Shown: piece by piece, positions 46,253 to 55,041 of the stretch
Layout: each line of letters starts with the position of its first letter
How positions within the stretch are numbered: the first letter of the stretch is position 1
Origin: an uncultured Croceitalea sp.
GTDB lineage: Bacteria; Bacteroidota; Bacteroidia; Flavobacteriales; Flavobacteriaceae
DNA: 64,000 bases
Direction of reading: 5' to 3'
Assembly: GCA_947499565.1 (NCBI GenBank)
Contig: CANMOV010000001.1
Location: forward strand, 248,001-312,000
Position numbers and translations under genes: made by a program
Notes under the pieces: generated by a model
What the model was told of the DNA's origin: nothing
Seen by the model: only the letters and a program-made list of their open reading frames with translations
The model's database searches: none

Positions 46253-47011
46253 TTAATGATTATTATAAGTACGAAAAACGTCCAATTGTTCGAGGCTATT
46301 TATGCTAACAATTTGTGAAAGCACCCCCTCGTGTTCTCTGACAAAATCAAGGCATCTGTAGATTTTCTTCTCCCGATTTTTTTTATTCTTATCCAAAATC
46401 AACTTTCCTGCAAAAAAAGGTCTAATAGCAATAAATGGAAATTTATTTGCATAAGAAGAGTACTCCAATTCCTCTTTATTTAGATAAGACATAATTCCAT
46501 CGACTTCTTCTAGCATTGTTACCGACTTTGCAAAGACAGGGGAATAAGGAAAACTAAAAATTGACTTTACCTTACCTTCTTCCTTAAGTCTTGATAGGCA
46601 GGCTATAATTTCCTCTTTTTGGTTCTCAAGGGTAGCAAGCCTATCCACATCATTGATGGGTTTTGAACGCACCAACCACTGCAATACATCTATCCGTTCA
46701 ACATTCAATGCCCTCAGTTGGTCCTCAACCCTTTGTACCAATGTTTGGGTTGAAAACCCATCGTCTTCAAAATGAGGAGATGCCAATTTTACAATATGTT
46801 GGATTTCAGCTTTACATTGACTGGTTCTAAGTGCCTTGGTATACAATTCATAAGAACTGTATTCAAATGAGGAATGATGGGTAGTTATACCAATGTCAAA
46901 ACACTGTTCAATTAATTCAACTACCTGATTTGTAGAAAGTGATTTGTCATGGAACCGCATGGTACCTAAAGAAATGGCACTAAGTTCTAGTTCTCTTTTT
47001 AATTTTTCCAA
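46253..47011 (-). CDS. Aldo/keto-reductase-fold protein with an altered active site
   Basis: The 252-residue protein aligns with aldo/keto reductases: LSAISLGTMRF, a GITTHHSSFEYSSYELYTKAL segment, IVKLASP and VERIDVLQWLVRSKP. Of the family tetrad Asp-Tyr-Lys-His, Tyr51 and Lys75 are present. Asp is replaced by His46, and the His of the usual LQLHRPD is missing (LQWLVRSKP). It may have shifted specificity, use His46 differently, or have lost redox activity. The ATG overlaps the 3' end of the oxygenase gene by 13 bases, so translation is coupled. It is the last gene of the minus-strand cluster. Confidence 0.8.
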   Translation of the reverse strand: MEKLKRELELSAISLGTMRFHDKSLSTNQVVELIEQCFDIGITTHHSSFEYSSYELYTKALRTSQCKAEIQHIVKLASPHFEDDGFSTQTLVQRVEDQLRALNVERIDVLQWLVRSKPINDVDRLATLENQKEEIIACLSRLKEEGKVKSIFSFPYSPVFAKSVTMLEEVDGIMSYLNKEELEYSSYANKFPFIAIRPFFAGKLILDKNKKNREKKIYRCLDFVREHEGVLSQIVSINSLEQLDVFRTYNNH

Positions 47012-47781
47012 TTAAAGCCTGTTTTCCAAATAAATCGATCGTTTGTTTTCTTGACTTCATATGAGTTACGACCGTGAAGTACCAAATCATCCCACCAAAG
47101 CACAGCTTCGCCTGGATTAAGAGTTACCTCTTCTGCCATATGGGAATGAGCAACATAATTCTGTAAAAAATCAAAAAATTCTTGGTTCAAAGCTTTATGC
47201 TCCTCAGTTTCGTTCGGATCAATGCAATAATAGTTGTAGTTGAACTTGATTTGACCATCTTCCAAGATATCAATGATTCTTTCTTCCCTAAACTGCTCAG
47301 CCTTACTATACTTGATTTTTTCAGAGTTCTTAAGTCTGTCTAGGAGCTCAGGTGCATTTTCTTCCATATATTCTATAAGAACAGGACCATCAACAAAAGT
47401 AGTTGCGCCACCTTTAATTGCTTTATTGACACAATAAAAAATAAAGATGTCTGAGGAATTGTCATGACTGTATGCCCCATCGGTATGTAATGGTTGTGCA
47501 TTTTTACTATGTCTGTATGCAGCCATATCCGGTATATCCGCATCATATCTAATTTCCAACCATTTTTCTCCTGTCGTAGTTCCCTCTTTGGTAAAATCTT
47601 CTCCAATATTTAGTGGTTCCCCCACATTGTCCGTGAACTCATCATAAAAGGCTCTAAGATCACCTAAATACCATTCTGGTATTACTTTAATTACCTTGTA
47701 TTTCTTTAGGGCTTCCCGAACAACCTGAGCGGCTTCTTTAGGGTCATTTGATCGTAATATAACTTCCGTAATTAATTCCAT
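46999..47781 (-). CDS. TauD/TfdA-type Fe(II)/2-oxoglutarate dioxygenase
   Basis: I use the ATG at 47781 (MELITEV); the longer frame to 47838 adds an unlikely leader overlapping the upstream gene. The 260-residue protein has the double-stranded beta-helix fold with iron ligands His99-x-Asp101 in PLHTDGAYSH and His236 in LVLHGRNS, and Arg249 as the 2-oxoglutarate anchor. Such enzymes hydroxylate, desaturate or cleave small acids. Inside a sugar-transferase/ATP-grasp cluster it may oxidise an amino or hydroxy acid to be attached to the glycan. Confidence 0.88.
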   Translation of the reverse strand: MELITEVILRSNDPKEAAQVVREALKKYKVIKVIPEWYLGDLRAFYDEFTDNVGEPLNIGEDFTKEGTTTGEKWLEIRYDADIPDMAAYRHSKNAQPLHTDGAYSHDNSSDIFIFYCVNKAIKGGATTFVDGPVLIEYMEENAPELLDRLKNSEKIKYSKAEQFREERIIDILEDGQIKFNYNYYCIDPNETEEHKALNQEFFDFLQNYVAHSHMAEEVTLNPGEAVLWWDDLVLHGRNSYEVKKTNDRFIWKTGFNWKN

Positions 47782-47815
47782 ATTATTTATTTTTTCATTG
47801 ATTAGTTTAATACTA

Positions 47816-48418
47816 TTAATTGTTACCGTTAAAAGCAACGGCGGTAACTTCTTTTGAATTATTGACTTCTGAAAATTTGAAAAGTTTTATAGCGGTTAAA
47901 AATAGAATTTTTATATCTAGGAAAAAGCCTCTATTCTGAACATACCAAATATCCAATTCAAATTTTTGTTGCCAACTAAGCGTGTTTCTACCTTTCACTT
48001 GCGCCCATCCCGTAATTCCAGGTTTCACCTGATGTCTTTGGTTTTGATAATCATCATATAAGGTTAAATATTCGGCCGTAAAGGGTCTGGGCCCTACGAA
48101 ACTCATATGACCCATCAAAATATTGAAAAGTTGAGGAATTTCATCCAAAGATAGATTTCTTAGTATCTGACCTAATTTAGTAGTTCTTTCCACATCTGAT
48201 AACAAGTTTCCATTTTCATCACGCTTTTCGTTCATAGTCTTGAACTTAATTATTTTGAATAGATTCCCATCCTTTCCTCCCCGGTTCTGCATAAAAAAAG
48301 GGTTCGAACCGCAGTGAAAAGCCAAAATTATTGTTAACAATAGTAGCAGAGGTAAAAAGATAGCGAAAAGTAGAGAAGCTAAAATATAGTCTGAAATGGA
48401 TTTTAAGATAGGGTACAT
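47816..48418 (-). CDS. Phosphoglycosyl transferase (bacterial sugar transferase, PglC type)
   Basis: It would transfer a sugar 1-phosphate from a nucleotide sugar to undecaprenyl phosphate, starting a glycan on the inner membrane. The 200-residue protein is the short monotopic form: a re-entrant membrane helix at about 10-36, FKIIKFKTM, the catalytic LDE of NLSLDEIPQLFNILMGHMSFVGPRPF, GITGWAQVKGRN and a final WYVQNRGFFLDIKILFLT. This is the best candidate for the initiating enzyme of the locus. The oxygenase gene follows after 34 bases. Confidence 0.93.
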   Translation of the reverse strand: MYPILKSISDYILASLLFAIFLPLLLLLTIILAFHCGSNPFFMQNRGGKDGNLFKIIKFKTMNEKRDENGNLLSDVERTTKLGQILRNLSLDEIPQLFNILMGHMSFVGPRPFTAEYLTLYDDYQNQRHQVKPGITGWAQVKGRNTLSWQQKFELDIWYVQNRGFFLDIKILFLTAIKLFKFSEVNNSKEVTAVAFNGNN

Positions 48419-48602
48419 AAGACAATCGATAATTTGGAATACGAAATTAGAATTTACTGTTTATAGTATGCTAAATAATCTTCAAAAATTAAAAAAAAAA
48501 CGATTAAATGAATGAAATGTCGCTTTAATATCCAGCGTTTTGATTAGCCAGAAAAGTGCGTTAAAGAAAAAGGAAGAGGCCAAGTCTCATTTAGGGGTAG
48601 GA

Positions 48603-49373
48603 CTACCTGCCCAAATATCCTCCATCTACAGGAATTATAGTTCCCGTTACATAATCACTGGCAGCGGAGGCCAAAAACACAGTCAATCCTTTTAAATCTT
48701 CCCCAGTTCCCCATCTTTTCATGGGTACCCTCATAAATACTTCTTCCGTACGTTTTTTATCATTTATTAACGCGGTGTTCAATTGGGTATCCATGTATCC
48801 TGGAGCAATTGCATTAACGCAAATACCTTTTGCCGCCCAATCGTTTGACAAGGCTTTGGTAAGCTGCCCGACCCCTCCTTTTGAGGCAGCGTAGGCTGGA
48901 ATTGTAATACCACCTAGAAAACTCATTAAAGAAGCAACATTTATTATTTTTCCCCCGCCATTTTTCAACATGGTATTACCGGCATATTTACAATAATAAA
49001 AAGTAGCATCTAGGTTTATTGAAATTACTTGATTCCATTCTTCCTCTGGAAAATCCTCACTGGGATATCTCCTTTGGATACCAGCAGAATTAATCAAGAT
49101 ATCGACTGTACCGCCTAATATTTCGAGTGAAGCAGAGTAAGATTCTTTAATTTGAGAAATCTGACTAACATCGGCTTGAATTGCAGTTACATCAAGACCA
49201 TCTGCCCTAAACGCATCACAAATATCGAAAACTCGTTGATCAAAATCAATGACTACGGTTTTTGCTCCTGCCTGACTTATGGCTTCTACCATGGCTTTGC
49301 CAAGATCTCCTGCACCACCTACTACTATTGCTTTTTTATCTATTAAACTGAATTTTTCTAAAATATTTTGCAT
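48603..49373 (-). CDS. Short-chain dehydrogenase/reductase (KduD/gluconate-dehydrogenase-like)
   Basis: The 256-residue protein is a classical SDR: NAD loop VVGGAGDLGKAMVE, NSAGI, catalytic Tyr/Lys in YAASKGG, and PGYMDTQLN. Its RYPSEDFPEEEWNQVISINL and VPMKRWGTGEDLKGLTVFLASAASDYVTGTIIPVDGGYLGR segments most resemble 2-deoxy-D-gluconate/gluconate 3- or 5-dehydrogenases, which would suit a sugar acid. It precedes the phosphoglycosyl transferase in the minus-strand cluster. Confidence 0.88.
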   Translation of the reverse strand: MQNILEKFSLIDKKAIVVGGAGDLGKAMVEAISQAGAKTVVIDFDQRVFDICDAFRADGLDVTAIQADVSQISQIKESYSASLEILGGTVDILINSAGIQRRYPSEDFPEEEWNQVISINLDATFYYCKYAGNTMLKNGGGKIINVASLMSFLGGITIPAYAASKGGVGQLTKALSNDWAAKGICVNAIAPGYMDTQLNTALINDKKRTEEVFMRVPMKRWGTGEDLKGLTVFLASAASDYVTGTIIPVDGGYLGR

Positions 49374-49438
49374 TGTATTATATGTCTATTGATTTCAAAA
49401 TTTGACTTTATAAAAAGCCCACAAGCTGATAAAAAGTT

Positions 49439-50728
49439 TTAATTAAAGATATAACTATCTGTATTCCATGGATTTAGCCATTCTATTATCATATCCTCGC
49501 CATTAGAATCCTTGATTTTTAATACATTTTTTATGTCTTCTATGGTTTGATTTATGCCAAAAATTGAATCTGCGGCAGTATAAATTCTAAAAATAACTTG
49601 TCTTTCGGTCCCGACCCATTCTTCTTGCACTGTGTCACCTACTTTAAATCTTTCTACTATGAAGTTTACATTTTCATGTGATTTTATGTTTTCCAAGCCC
49701 TCAATTGAACTAATCTTTCCATCTTTTAAAAGAACCCATACGGAGCAAGCGGATTTACCATTCATCATGACGTCATTCTTTTCAGAGAAATCATCTTCTC
49801 CAAAAGTACCACTAAGCGCATAATTTATTAACATCTCCCTATGATCAAATCCGTTTATGTGCGCCAAATGAATATGGGGGGCTTCACCTTGTAATCGAAA
49901 GCCGGGATCGTAACTATAAAAAACATTATTCTCAACAAAAAACTGAATGTTAAGTACACCTGTTGTGACTTCTAGGCCACTAAACATTTCGCATAATTTA
50001 GGATGCACGTCTTTTAAAAATAATTCTGTATACTTCGAGGGATAAACAGTGCCGATTGCAATTGGACTGGAATCACCTTGTAATCTTGTTAAATACCTGT
50101 CATAAGTTGCTGAAAGATATGGAATACCATCTTTAAAAGTATAATATACTGCCATATCATCGCAATGACTATCCATATACTTTTCTACTAGAACCACACC
50201 TTTCTTAGAATATTTAAATACGTTCTTTACCGTTGCGATATAATCCTCTTCATCTCTGCAAATTTTCATTCCAACACCACCTCCACTATCTACAGGTTTT
50301 ACCATTAAAGGCCATTCTATATTTTCAGGTTTTTTTACATTATTGTCTTGCGTTAAATATATTCCAGGAATATCTTGGACGCCATATTTTGAGCAATATC
50401 TTTTATAACCGTCCTTACTACAAAACGCTTCAATGGTTTTTTCATTGGCGTAGCATGGCAAATCCAATCTCTCACAAATTTCCCTGTAAGGCTTGACTAA
50501 AATATCAGCAACACCAACTAAAACACCATTAACATTTTCTTTTCTTGCGATAGCAACAATCCCATCAATATCAAAGCCATCGATATCGTATGTCTTAGCT
50601 GCAAATTTTTTTGCTGGTGCATCAGGATTCGGATCAATCACTATAGTATGGATACCCATAGAGTTTGCAACTTCTACCAAAACACCCGTTTCTGGATTTC
50701 CGCCAAGAATAATAAGTTTTTTTTGCAT
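49439..50728 (-). CDS. ATP-grasp domain ligase
   Basis: The 429-residue protein has a pre-ATP-grasp Rossmann region (LIILGGNPETGVLVEVANSMG), followed by the ATP-grasp core: WPLMVKPVDSGGGVGMKICRDEEDY (ATP loop, about 140-165), VLVEKYMDSHCDDMAVYY, and GVLNIQFFVENNVFYSYDPGFRLQGEAPH near 275-305, whose Asp and Asn/Gln residues bind metal. Such ligases join a carboxylate to an amine or thiol. In a glycan cluster it may amidate a sugar acid or add an amino acid. The acceptor is unknown. It lies 71 bases from the GT2 gene. Confidence 0.88.
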   Translation of the reverse strand: MQKKLIILGGNPETGVLVEVANSMGIHTIVIDPNPDAPAKKFAAKTYDIDGFDIDGIVAIARKENVNGVLVGVADILVKPYREICERLDLPCYANEKTIEAFCSKDGYKRYCSKYGVQDIPGIYLTQDNNVKKPENIEWPLMVKPVDSGGGVGMKICRDEEDYIATVKNVFKYSKKGVVLVEKYMDSHCDDMAVYYTFKDGIPYLSATYDRYLTRLQGDSSPIAIGTVYPSKYTELFLKDVHPKLCEMFSGLEVTTGVLNIQFFVENNVFYSYDPGFRLQGEAPHIHLAHINGFDHREMLINYALSGTFGEDDFSEKNDVMMNGKSACSVWVLLKDGKISSIEGLENIKSHENVNFIVERFKVGDTVQEEWVGTERQVIFRIYTAADSIFGINQTIEDIKNVLKIKDSNGEDMIIEWLNPWNTDSYIFN

Positions 50729-50799
50729 GATTTTAATCGATTATAGACTCCGTAATACTTTATGAATGTTATGTTTATAGAACAGGAGGTTTATTAAAA

Positions 50800-52032
50800 T
50801 TAGTTGTTATTATATATGAAATCTTCATTGAATCCTAGATGTGATAATAGGTCGTCAATTACAGTTTCATCTGTATTAATTTTTGTAAATTTATTTTGAT
50901 TTATGCCCATAAGTGTCAACTCTTGTTGAATAGATTTATGGATAGAGGGATTTATCGTTGCGATTATCAAATGGTCAAAAATATCATTTTTTATAGAACT
51001 AATTGGTTCTACGACGTTCTCTCCTATTTTCATATCATGAAAATCAACATCTATCCATTTTACAATCTTAAAAAAATGAGATTTTAGATTGGTGGCTAAT
51101 ATATGCTGACCAAATGAACCAGAACTATAGATTACTACTTTGGAACCCTCTTCTACATTTAAAAATGGATTATGAAGGACTTCACTTGATGTATTAAGGA
51201 TTAACCCTCCAGACCGCACTAAAATTTGTGAGTACAAATAATATTTTATTTGTTTATGTAAGTTCTCTGAATCCAATACTTCACTCAACTTTAGTTTTAA
51301 AAAGTTCATTAGTAAACCTAACCTATAATACTCTGTCTTTGGATTCTCAACGGACTTTACTATAGAGTCATGTCTTTGTCGGTAATAACATAATGGAATT
51401 CTACTGATGACAAGTTTTCTTGTTATAGCTAAATAGGAATATGTAATAGCTGCATCTTCTCCCATAATAATATCACTTGGGACATCCATAAGAATAGAAG
51501 AAAGTAATTCCTTTTTAAATAACTTATTCCATACATAGGTAGAGATACCATGTTCGCAAAACTCTCCAGAATAAATGGCATTGGGCATAATGGAGGTTTT
51601 TATTTCTTTTTCTCCATAGATACCAGCAGTTTTAGGTTTAATAGTTTCTATTTTACCATCAAATTCTCTAAAGTGCCCTGTGACTACAAGGTCTGCATCA
51701 TTTGCAATAGCAAGTTTGTATAATGTATCTAAGTAAAATTTATCTACCCAATCATCACCGTCTACAAAGGCAATATATTTTCCGTTAGAATTTTCTAACC
51801 CTGCTTTTCTAGCACTTAATAGGCCACCATTTTCTTTATGTACCACCTTAACTCTAGTATCCAGTCTTGCATAATCATCACAGATTTTAGGACAATTATC
51901 TGGACTTCCATCATCTACTAAAATCAATTCAAAATCCAAAAATGATTGTTGTAGAAGACTTTCAATACATTCTGGCAAGTATTTTTCTATTTTGTATATC
52001 GGAACAATTACACTTAGCTTAGAAGTACTCAT
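50800..52032 (-). CDS. Family 2 glycosyltransferase with C-terminal Rossmann-like domain
   Basis: The 410-residue protein has a GT-A domain with VIVPIYKIEKYLPECIESLLQQS, ILVDDGSPDNC and FVDGDDWVD (the metal DxD) in the first 105 residues. A second part at about 295-390 has GSKVVIYSSGSFGQHILATNL, KWIDVDFHDMKIGENVVEPISSI and HLIIATINPSIH. That resembles the small Rossmann-like domains that sense or bind nucleotides in some methyltransferases and sugar enzymes. The donor and acceptor are unknown. It is transcribed after the SMP-30-like gene with 4 bases between. Confidence 0.9.
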   Translation of the reverse strand: MSTSKLSVIVPIYKIEKYLPECIESLLQQSFLDFELILVDDGSPDNCPKICDDYARLDTRVKVVHKENGGLLSARKAGLENSNGKYIAFVDGDDWVDKFYLDTLYKLAIANDADLVVTGHFREFDGKIETIKPKTAGIYGEKEIKTSIMPNAIYSGEFCEHGISTYVWNKLFKKELLSSILMDVPSDIIMGEDAAITYSYLAITRKLVISRIPLCYYRQRHDSIVKSVENPKTEYYRLGLLMNFLKLKLSEVLDSENLHKQIKYYLYSQILVRSGGLILNTSSEVLHNPFLNVEEGSKVVIYSSGSFGQHILATNLKSHFFKIVKWIDVDFHDMKIGENVVEPISSIKNDIFDHLIIATINPSIHKSIQQELTLMGINQNKFTKINTDETVIDDLLSHLGFNEDFIYNNN

Positions 52033-52036
52033 AAAT

Positions 52037-52855
52037 TTAGATACTGTTTAATTCTATATAATATAATCCTCCAGCAATAGGATTATTATCTTCTTCCGAG
52101 ATTGCTGTCGTCACGTATAAATTATCGTTATTATCAAAACAACAAGAGGTTACATTTATACATGGTAACTTTAGTTCATCAATTTTATTACCTGTTAAAG
52201 GATTCCATTTAGATATGCATGCACCTCCCCATTCAGCAATCCAGAGCATACCATCTTTATCCATACACATACCATCAGGACTACTTTCCCCTCTAAATTC
52301 AATAACGTAAGAATCAAATTCAGTTTCTCCGTTATTTATGTTATAAAGGTACTTGGCAACTTTCTTTGTTGGTGTATCTATAAAATAAAGATACTTGTAA
52401 TCCAAAGAGAAAGCTAATCCATTGGATATTGTAGTATTTTTTATGATGGTCTTATATTTACCTTCGTGGTAAGAATAAACCTTGCCAATATTATCTATAA
52501 CTTCTGGATAGCCCATTGTGCCTATTATAAATCTGCCAAAGGAATCTTTAATCCCGTCATTATATCTTACAGCATTATCAATATCTATTTGAAAAGCAAA
52601 TTCTTTTTCAAGGGTATTAAAATCAATTTTAAAGAATCCGTTTTTTGCTGATACAAAAACTTTCTTTTTCTCTGATAAGAATATACAGCTAACAGGTGCT
52701 TCTAATTTTACACTAAGCATTTCTTTAGTGGTCGGGTTGTAGCAGTATACCAAACAATCAAAAATTGATACAAAGTAGAGAAGATTATTCTCGGTATCAA
52801 ATATAGGACCTTCTAAAAGCTCGGCACCGGAAAAAAAACATAAAGTTGGAGTCAT
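52037..52855 (-). CDS. SMP-30/gluconolactonase-like beta-propeller protein
   Basis: The 272-residue protein is a six-bladed propeller lactonase: Glu15 in ELLEGPIFD, Asn99 in RYNDG, Asn145 in ISNGLAFS and Asp194 in SPDGMCMD form the full metal site. Cytosolic, as no signal peptide is present. It probably opens a sugar lactone and may work with the KduD-like dehydrogenase of the cluster. Its start lies 4 bases after the stop of the SDR gene upstream. Confidence 0.9.
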   Translation of the reverse strand: MTPTLCFFSGAELLEGPIFDTENNLLYFVSIFDCLVYCYNPTTKEMLSVKLEAPVSCIFLSEKKKVFVSAKNGFFKIDFNTLEKEFAFQIDIDNAVRYNDGIKDSFGRFIIGTMGYPEVIDNIGKVYSYHEGKYKTIIKNTTISNGLAFSLDYKYLYFIDTPTKKVAKYLYNINNGETEFDSYVIEFRGESSPDGMCMDKDGMLWIAEWGGACISKWNPLTGNKIDELKLPCINVTSCCFDNNDNLYVTTAISEEDNNPIAGGLYYIELNSI

Positions 52856-52859
52856 TCGT

Positions 52860-53609
52860 TTATATATATTGCCCGCCGGTAACTCTGATTACAGAACCGG
52901 TCGTCATTGCAGAATCATCTGAAATTAAATGCATTACAGCTGGCACTGGATCATATCGGTTTAACATACGACCCATAGGAAGTATTCTAGCAGCTTTGGT
53001 CTTTAATTCTTCTTCGTTTATTCCTTCTGAATGTCTTAACTTTAGTTCTCCTTCGGTATTTGTCCAACCCATAACTATATAATTAGATCTGACACCATAT
53101 TCAGCATAGTGATGCGCTATATGAGTGGATAGCGTATAAAGCGTACTTTTAGTAAGGGCATAAGCTGCTCTGTTTTTCATACCATAATCCATATGGGCAG
53201 AACCAAAGAAGATAATAGAACCTGATTTAGAAGCTACCATTGATTTTAACACGTGCTTTATCAAGAAATATGGTGCTTTTAGGTTTACATTAAAAACATT
53301 ATCAAAAATATCTTCCTCGGTTTCAACTATAGATGATATAGGAGTTATACCAGAATAGACAACTAAAGCATCTACTTTTTTAAATCGTTTTATGGTTTCA
53401 TTAAAATAGTTTTCAATCTCATCTATAGTACTTAAATCAATTTGATGAAAATAGAGCTTGTCCTTCGCTTGTAAGGATTGAATTATTTTATTCCCTTCAT
53501 CAAGATTTCTTCCGCAAAAAGCGATATTGTATCCTTGGTCTAGGCTAGATTTAAGGATTTCGTTACCGACCCCTTTTGTGCCACCTAAAATCATTACCGT
53601 TTTCATCAA
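52860..53609 (-). CDS. Short-chain dehydrogenase/reductase
   Basis: The 249-residue SDR has LGGTKGVGNEIL as nucleotide loop, catalytic Tyr/Lys in YALTKST and the MGWTNTEGEL segment. The C-terminus (SDDSAMTTGSVIRVTGGQYI) is normal for the family. The first gene of the minus-strand cluster; it probably reduces or oxidises a sugar or the product of the propeller lactonase encoded next to it. The start may be either of two adjacent Met codons. Confidence 0.87.
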   Translation of the reverse strand: MMKTVMILGGTKGVGNEILKSSLDQGYNIAFCGRNLDEGNKIIQSLQAKDKLYFHQIDLSTIDEIENYFNETIKRFKKVDALVVYSGITPISSIVETEEDIFDNVFNVNLKAPYFLIKHVLKSMVASKSGSIIFFGSAHMDYGMKNRAAYALTKSTLYTLSTHIAHHYAEYGVRSNYIVMGWTNTEGELKLRHSEGINEEELKTKAARILPMGRMLNRYDPVPAVMHLISDDSAMTTGSVIRVTGGQYI

Positions 53610-54028
53610 AACCTATATTAATTAGTTTATTATTTCTACCAACGATTAAAACTACTTATTTATTTCCTTGTAATTTTATTTCTTCTGTGTAATTGATATA
53701 TTCTCGTTTAATTGGAAGAGATTTCTATTTCAATGAAGGTCTTAAGTTGGTTCGCGTCAGGTACTCATTGAATTGGATACTTTGCTTTCATGAATATCCT
53801 TAATAGTAAGGAATCGATTGAAGCAATAGGAGTTTTATGTGATAGCAACTAATGATTTGAAGAATCCTTACACTAAGGTCATGGATTTAATGCAGCAGTT
53901 GTCAGGTTGTTTATATTGTATTGTTTTTTGTTAAAAGTTATCTGGTCTGAATTTGTTGTTTTTAGTCGATAAAACTCCAATGTGATAAATAATTGTCCTT
54001 TATTTGGATTATCAAATAAGATTATTTC
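53610..54028. other. Divergent intergenic region without a gene
   Basis: About 420 bases lie between the divergent SDR and glycosyltransferase genes. No frame of note and no full TAnnTTTG box was found on either strand. Promoters for both directions must lie here or within it. Confidence 0.4.
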
Positions 54029-54829
54029 ATGTTGACCTTTATAGTGCCTGTTAAAAGTAAAGTGGTAACTTCAGACTGGGATAGGTTCAGTCAATTATTG
54101 GAGAGAACACTAAAGTCAATTTGTAATCAGACAGATTCAAATTTTAAAGTTGTAGTAGTCTGTCATGAAATTCCGGAAACTACTTTCTGTCACAACAAAC
54201 TTCATTACGTCCTTGTTGATTTTGAACCTCCAAACCCTGATGATTTCGATAGTTCTAAGAGTTTTTACAAAGCCAAGGAAATGGATAAAGGAAAGAAAAT
54301 ATTGCTAGGAGTGGAGTATGCTTCCAAGTCGTTCAAGACTGATTACATAATGACTGTTGATTCAGATGATTATGTGAGTAAAAACATTTCGAAATTTGTG
54401 AACAGCAGTAGCGGTAACATCCCTGGTTGGTATATTAAAAATGGATATGTTCATGTTGAAGGCAGAAAATTTTTGGTTAAAACATTTAAATTCAACTACC
54501 TCTGTGGGAGTTCAATAATTGTTAAGCCTGGACTTGTAAAATATTTTATAGGGGTTAATTCAACATTTTATTTTGATCATAGACTGACTATTCTTGATTC
54601 AAACATTGCACTACACAAAGTTCCTTTTCCTGCAGGAATCTATGACATAGGAAACGGTGAGAATATTTATATGTCTTCCCAAAATGTTAAGACATTCAGT
54701 CGACATGGTAATTGGATATCTTTGAAGGGTATCAAAAGATTATTAGGTAGGTTGAAAAACTACCGCTTTAAATTCATAACCAGAGGGTTACGGGAGGAAT
54801 TTAATTTTTACCCTGTTATGGATGGATGA
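54029..54829 (+). CDS. Glycosyltransferase, GT-A fold
   Basis: The 266-residue protein begins MLTFIVPVKSKVVTSDWDRF and carries a GT-A core with MTVDSDDYVS (DxD) near residue 109, followed by a C-terminal region (FYFDHRLTILDSNIALHKVPFPAGIYDIGNGENI). It is like the GT2-type family A enzymes common in flavobacterial polysaccharide loci. It stands alone on the plus strand, convergent with the sulfotransferase. The sugar and acceptor are unknown. Confidence 0.83.
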   Translation: MLTFIVPVKSKVVTSDWDRFSQLLERTLKSICNQTDSNFKVVVVCHEIPETTFCHNKLHYVLVDFEPPNPDDFDSSKSFYKAKEMDKGKKILLGVEYASKSFKTDYIMTVDSDDYVSKNISKFVNSSSGNIPGWYIKNGYVHVEGRKFLVKTFKFNYLCGSSIIVKPGLVKYFIGVNSTFYFDHRLTILDSNIALHKVPFPAGIYDIGNGENIYMSSQNVKTFSRHGNWISLKGIKRLLGRLKNYRFKFITRGLREEFNFYPVMDG

Positions 54830-55041
54830 ACAATTACGTTAGTAAAATGTTTTGTAATTTGCATCTGGTTTCGTTAATTTCTTCCCTTGTACTGGGCATT
54901 AGTTCCAAAATACTTATTTTTTATTTTTGGCAAGGTATACATCTCCACTCATGATAGGATAGTAATACTAACTAGTTTCAAATATTGATTGGTAAATGAA
55001 AATTTCTCAATTTTCATTAAAGTGCTTATTTTCTTTGGTTT

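Noticed and set aside
53700-53900. Possible repeat AATCCTTA/TAAGGAAT in the divergent gap
   Set aside because: The copies are short, spaced irregularly, and expected by chance in AT-rich sequence.
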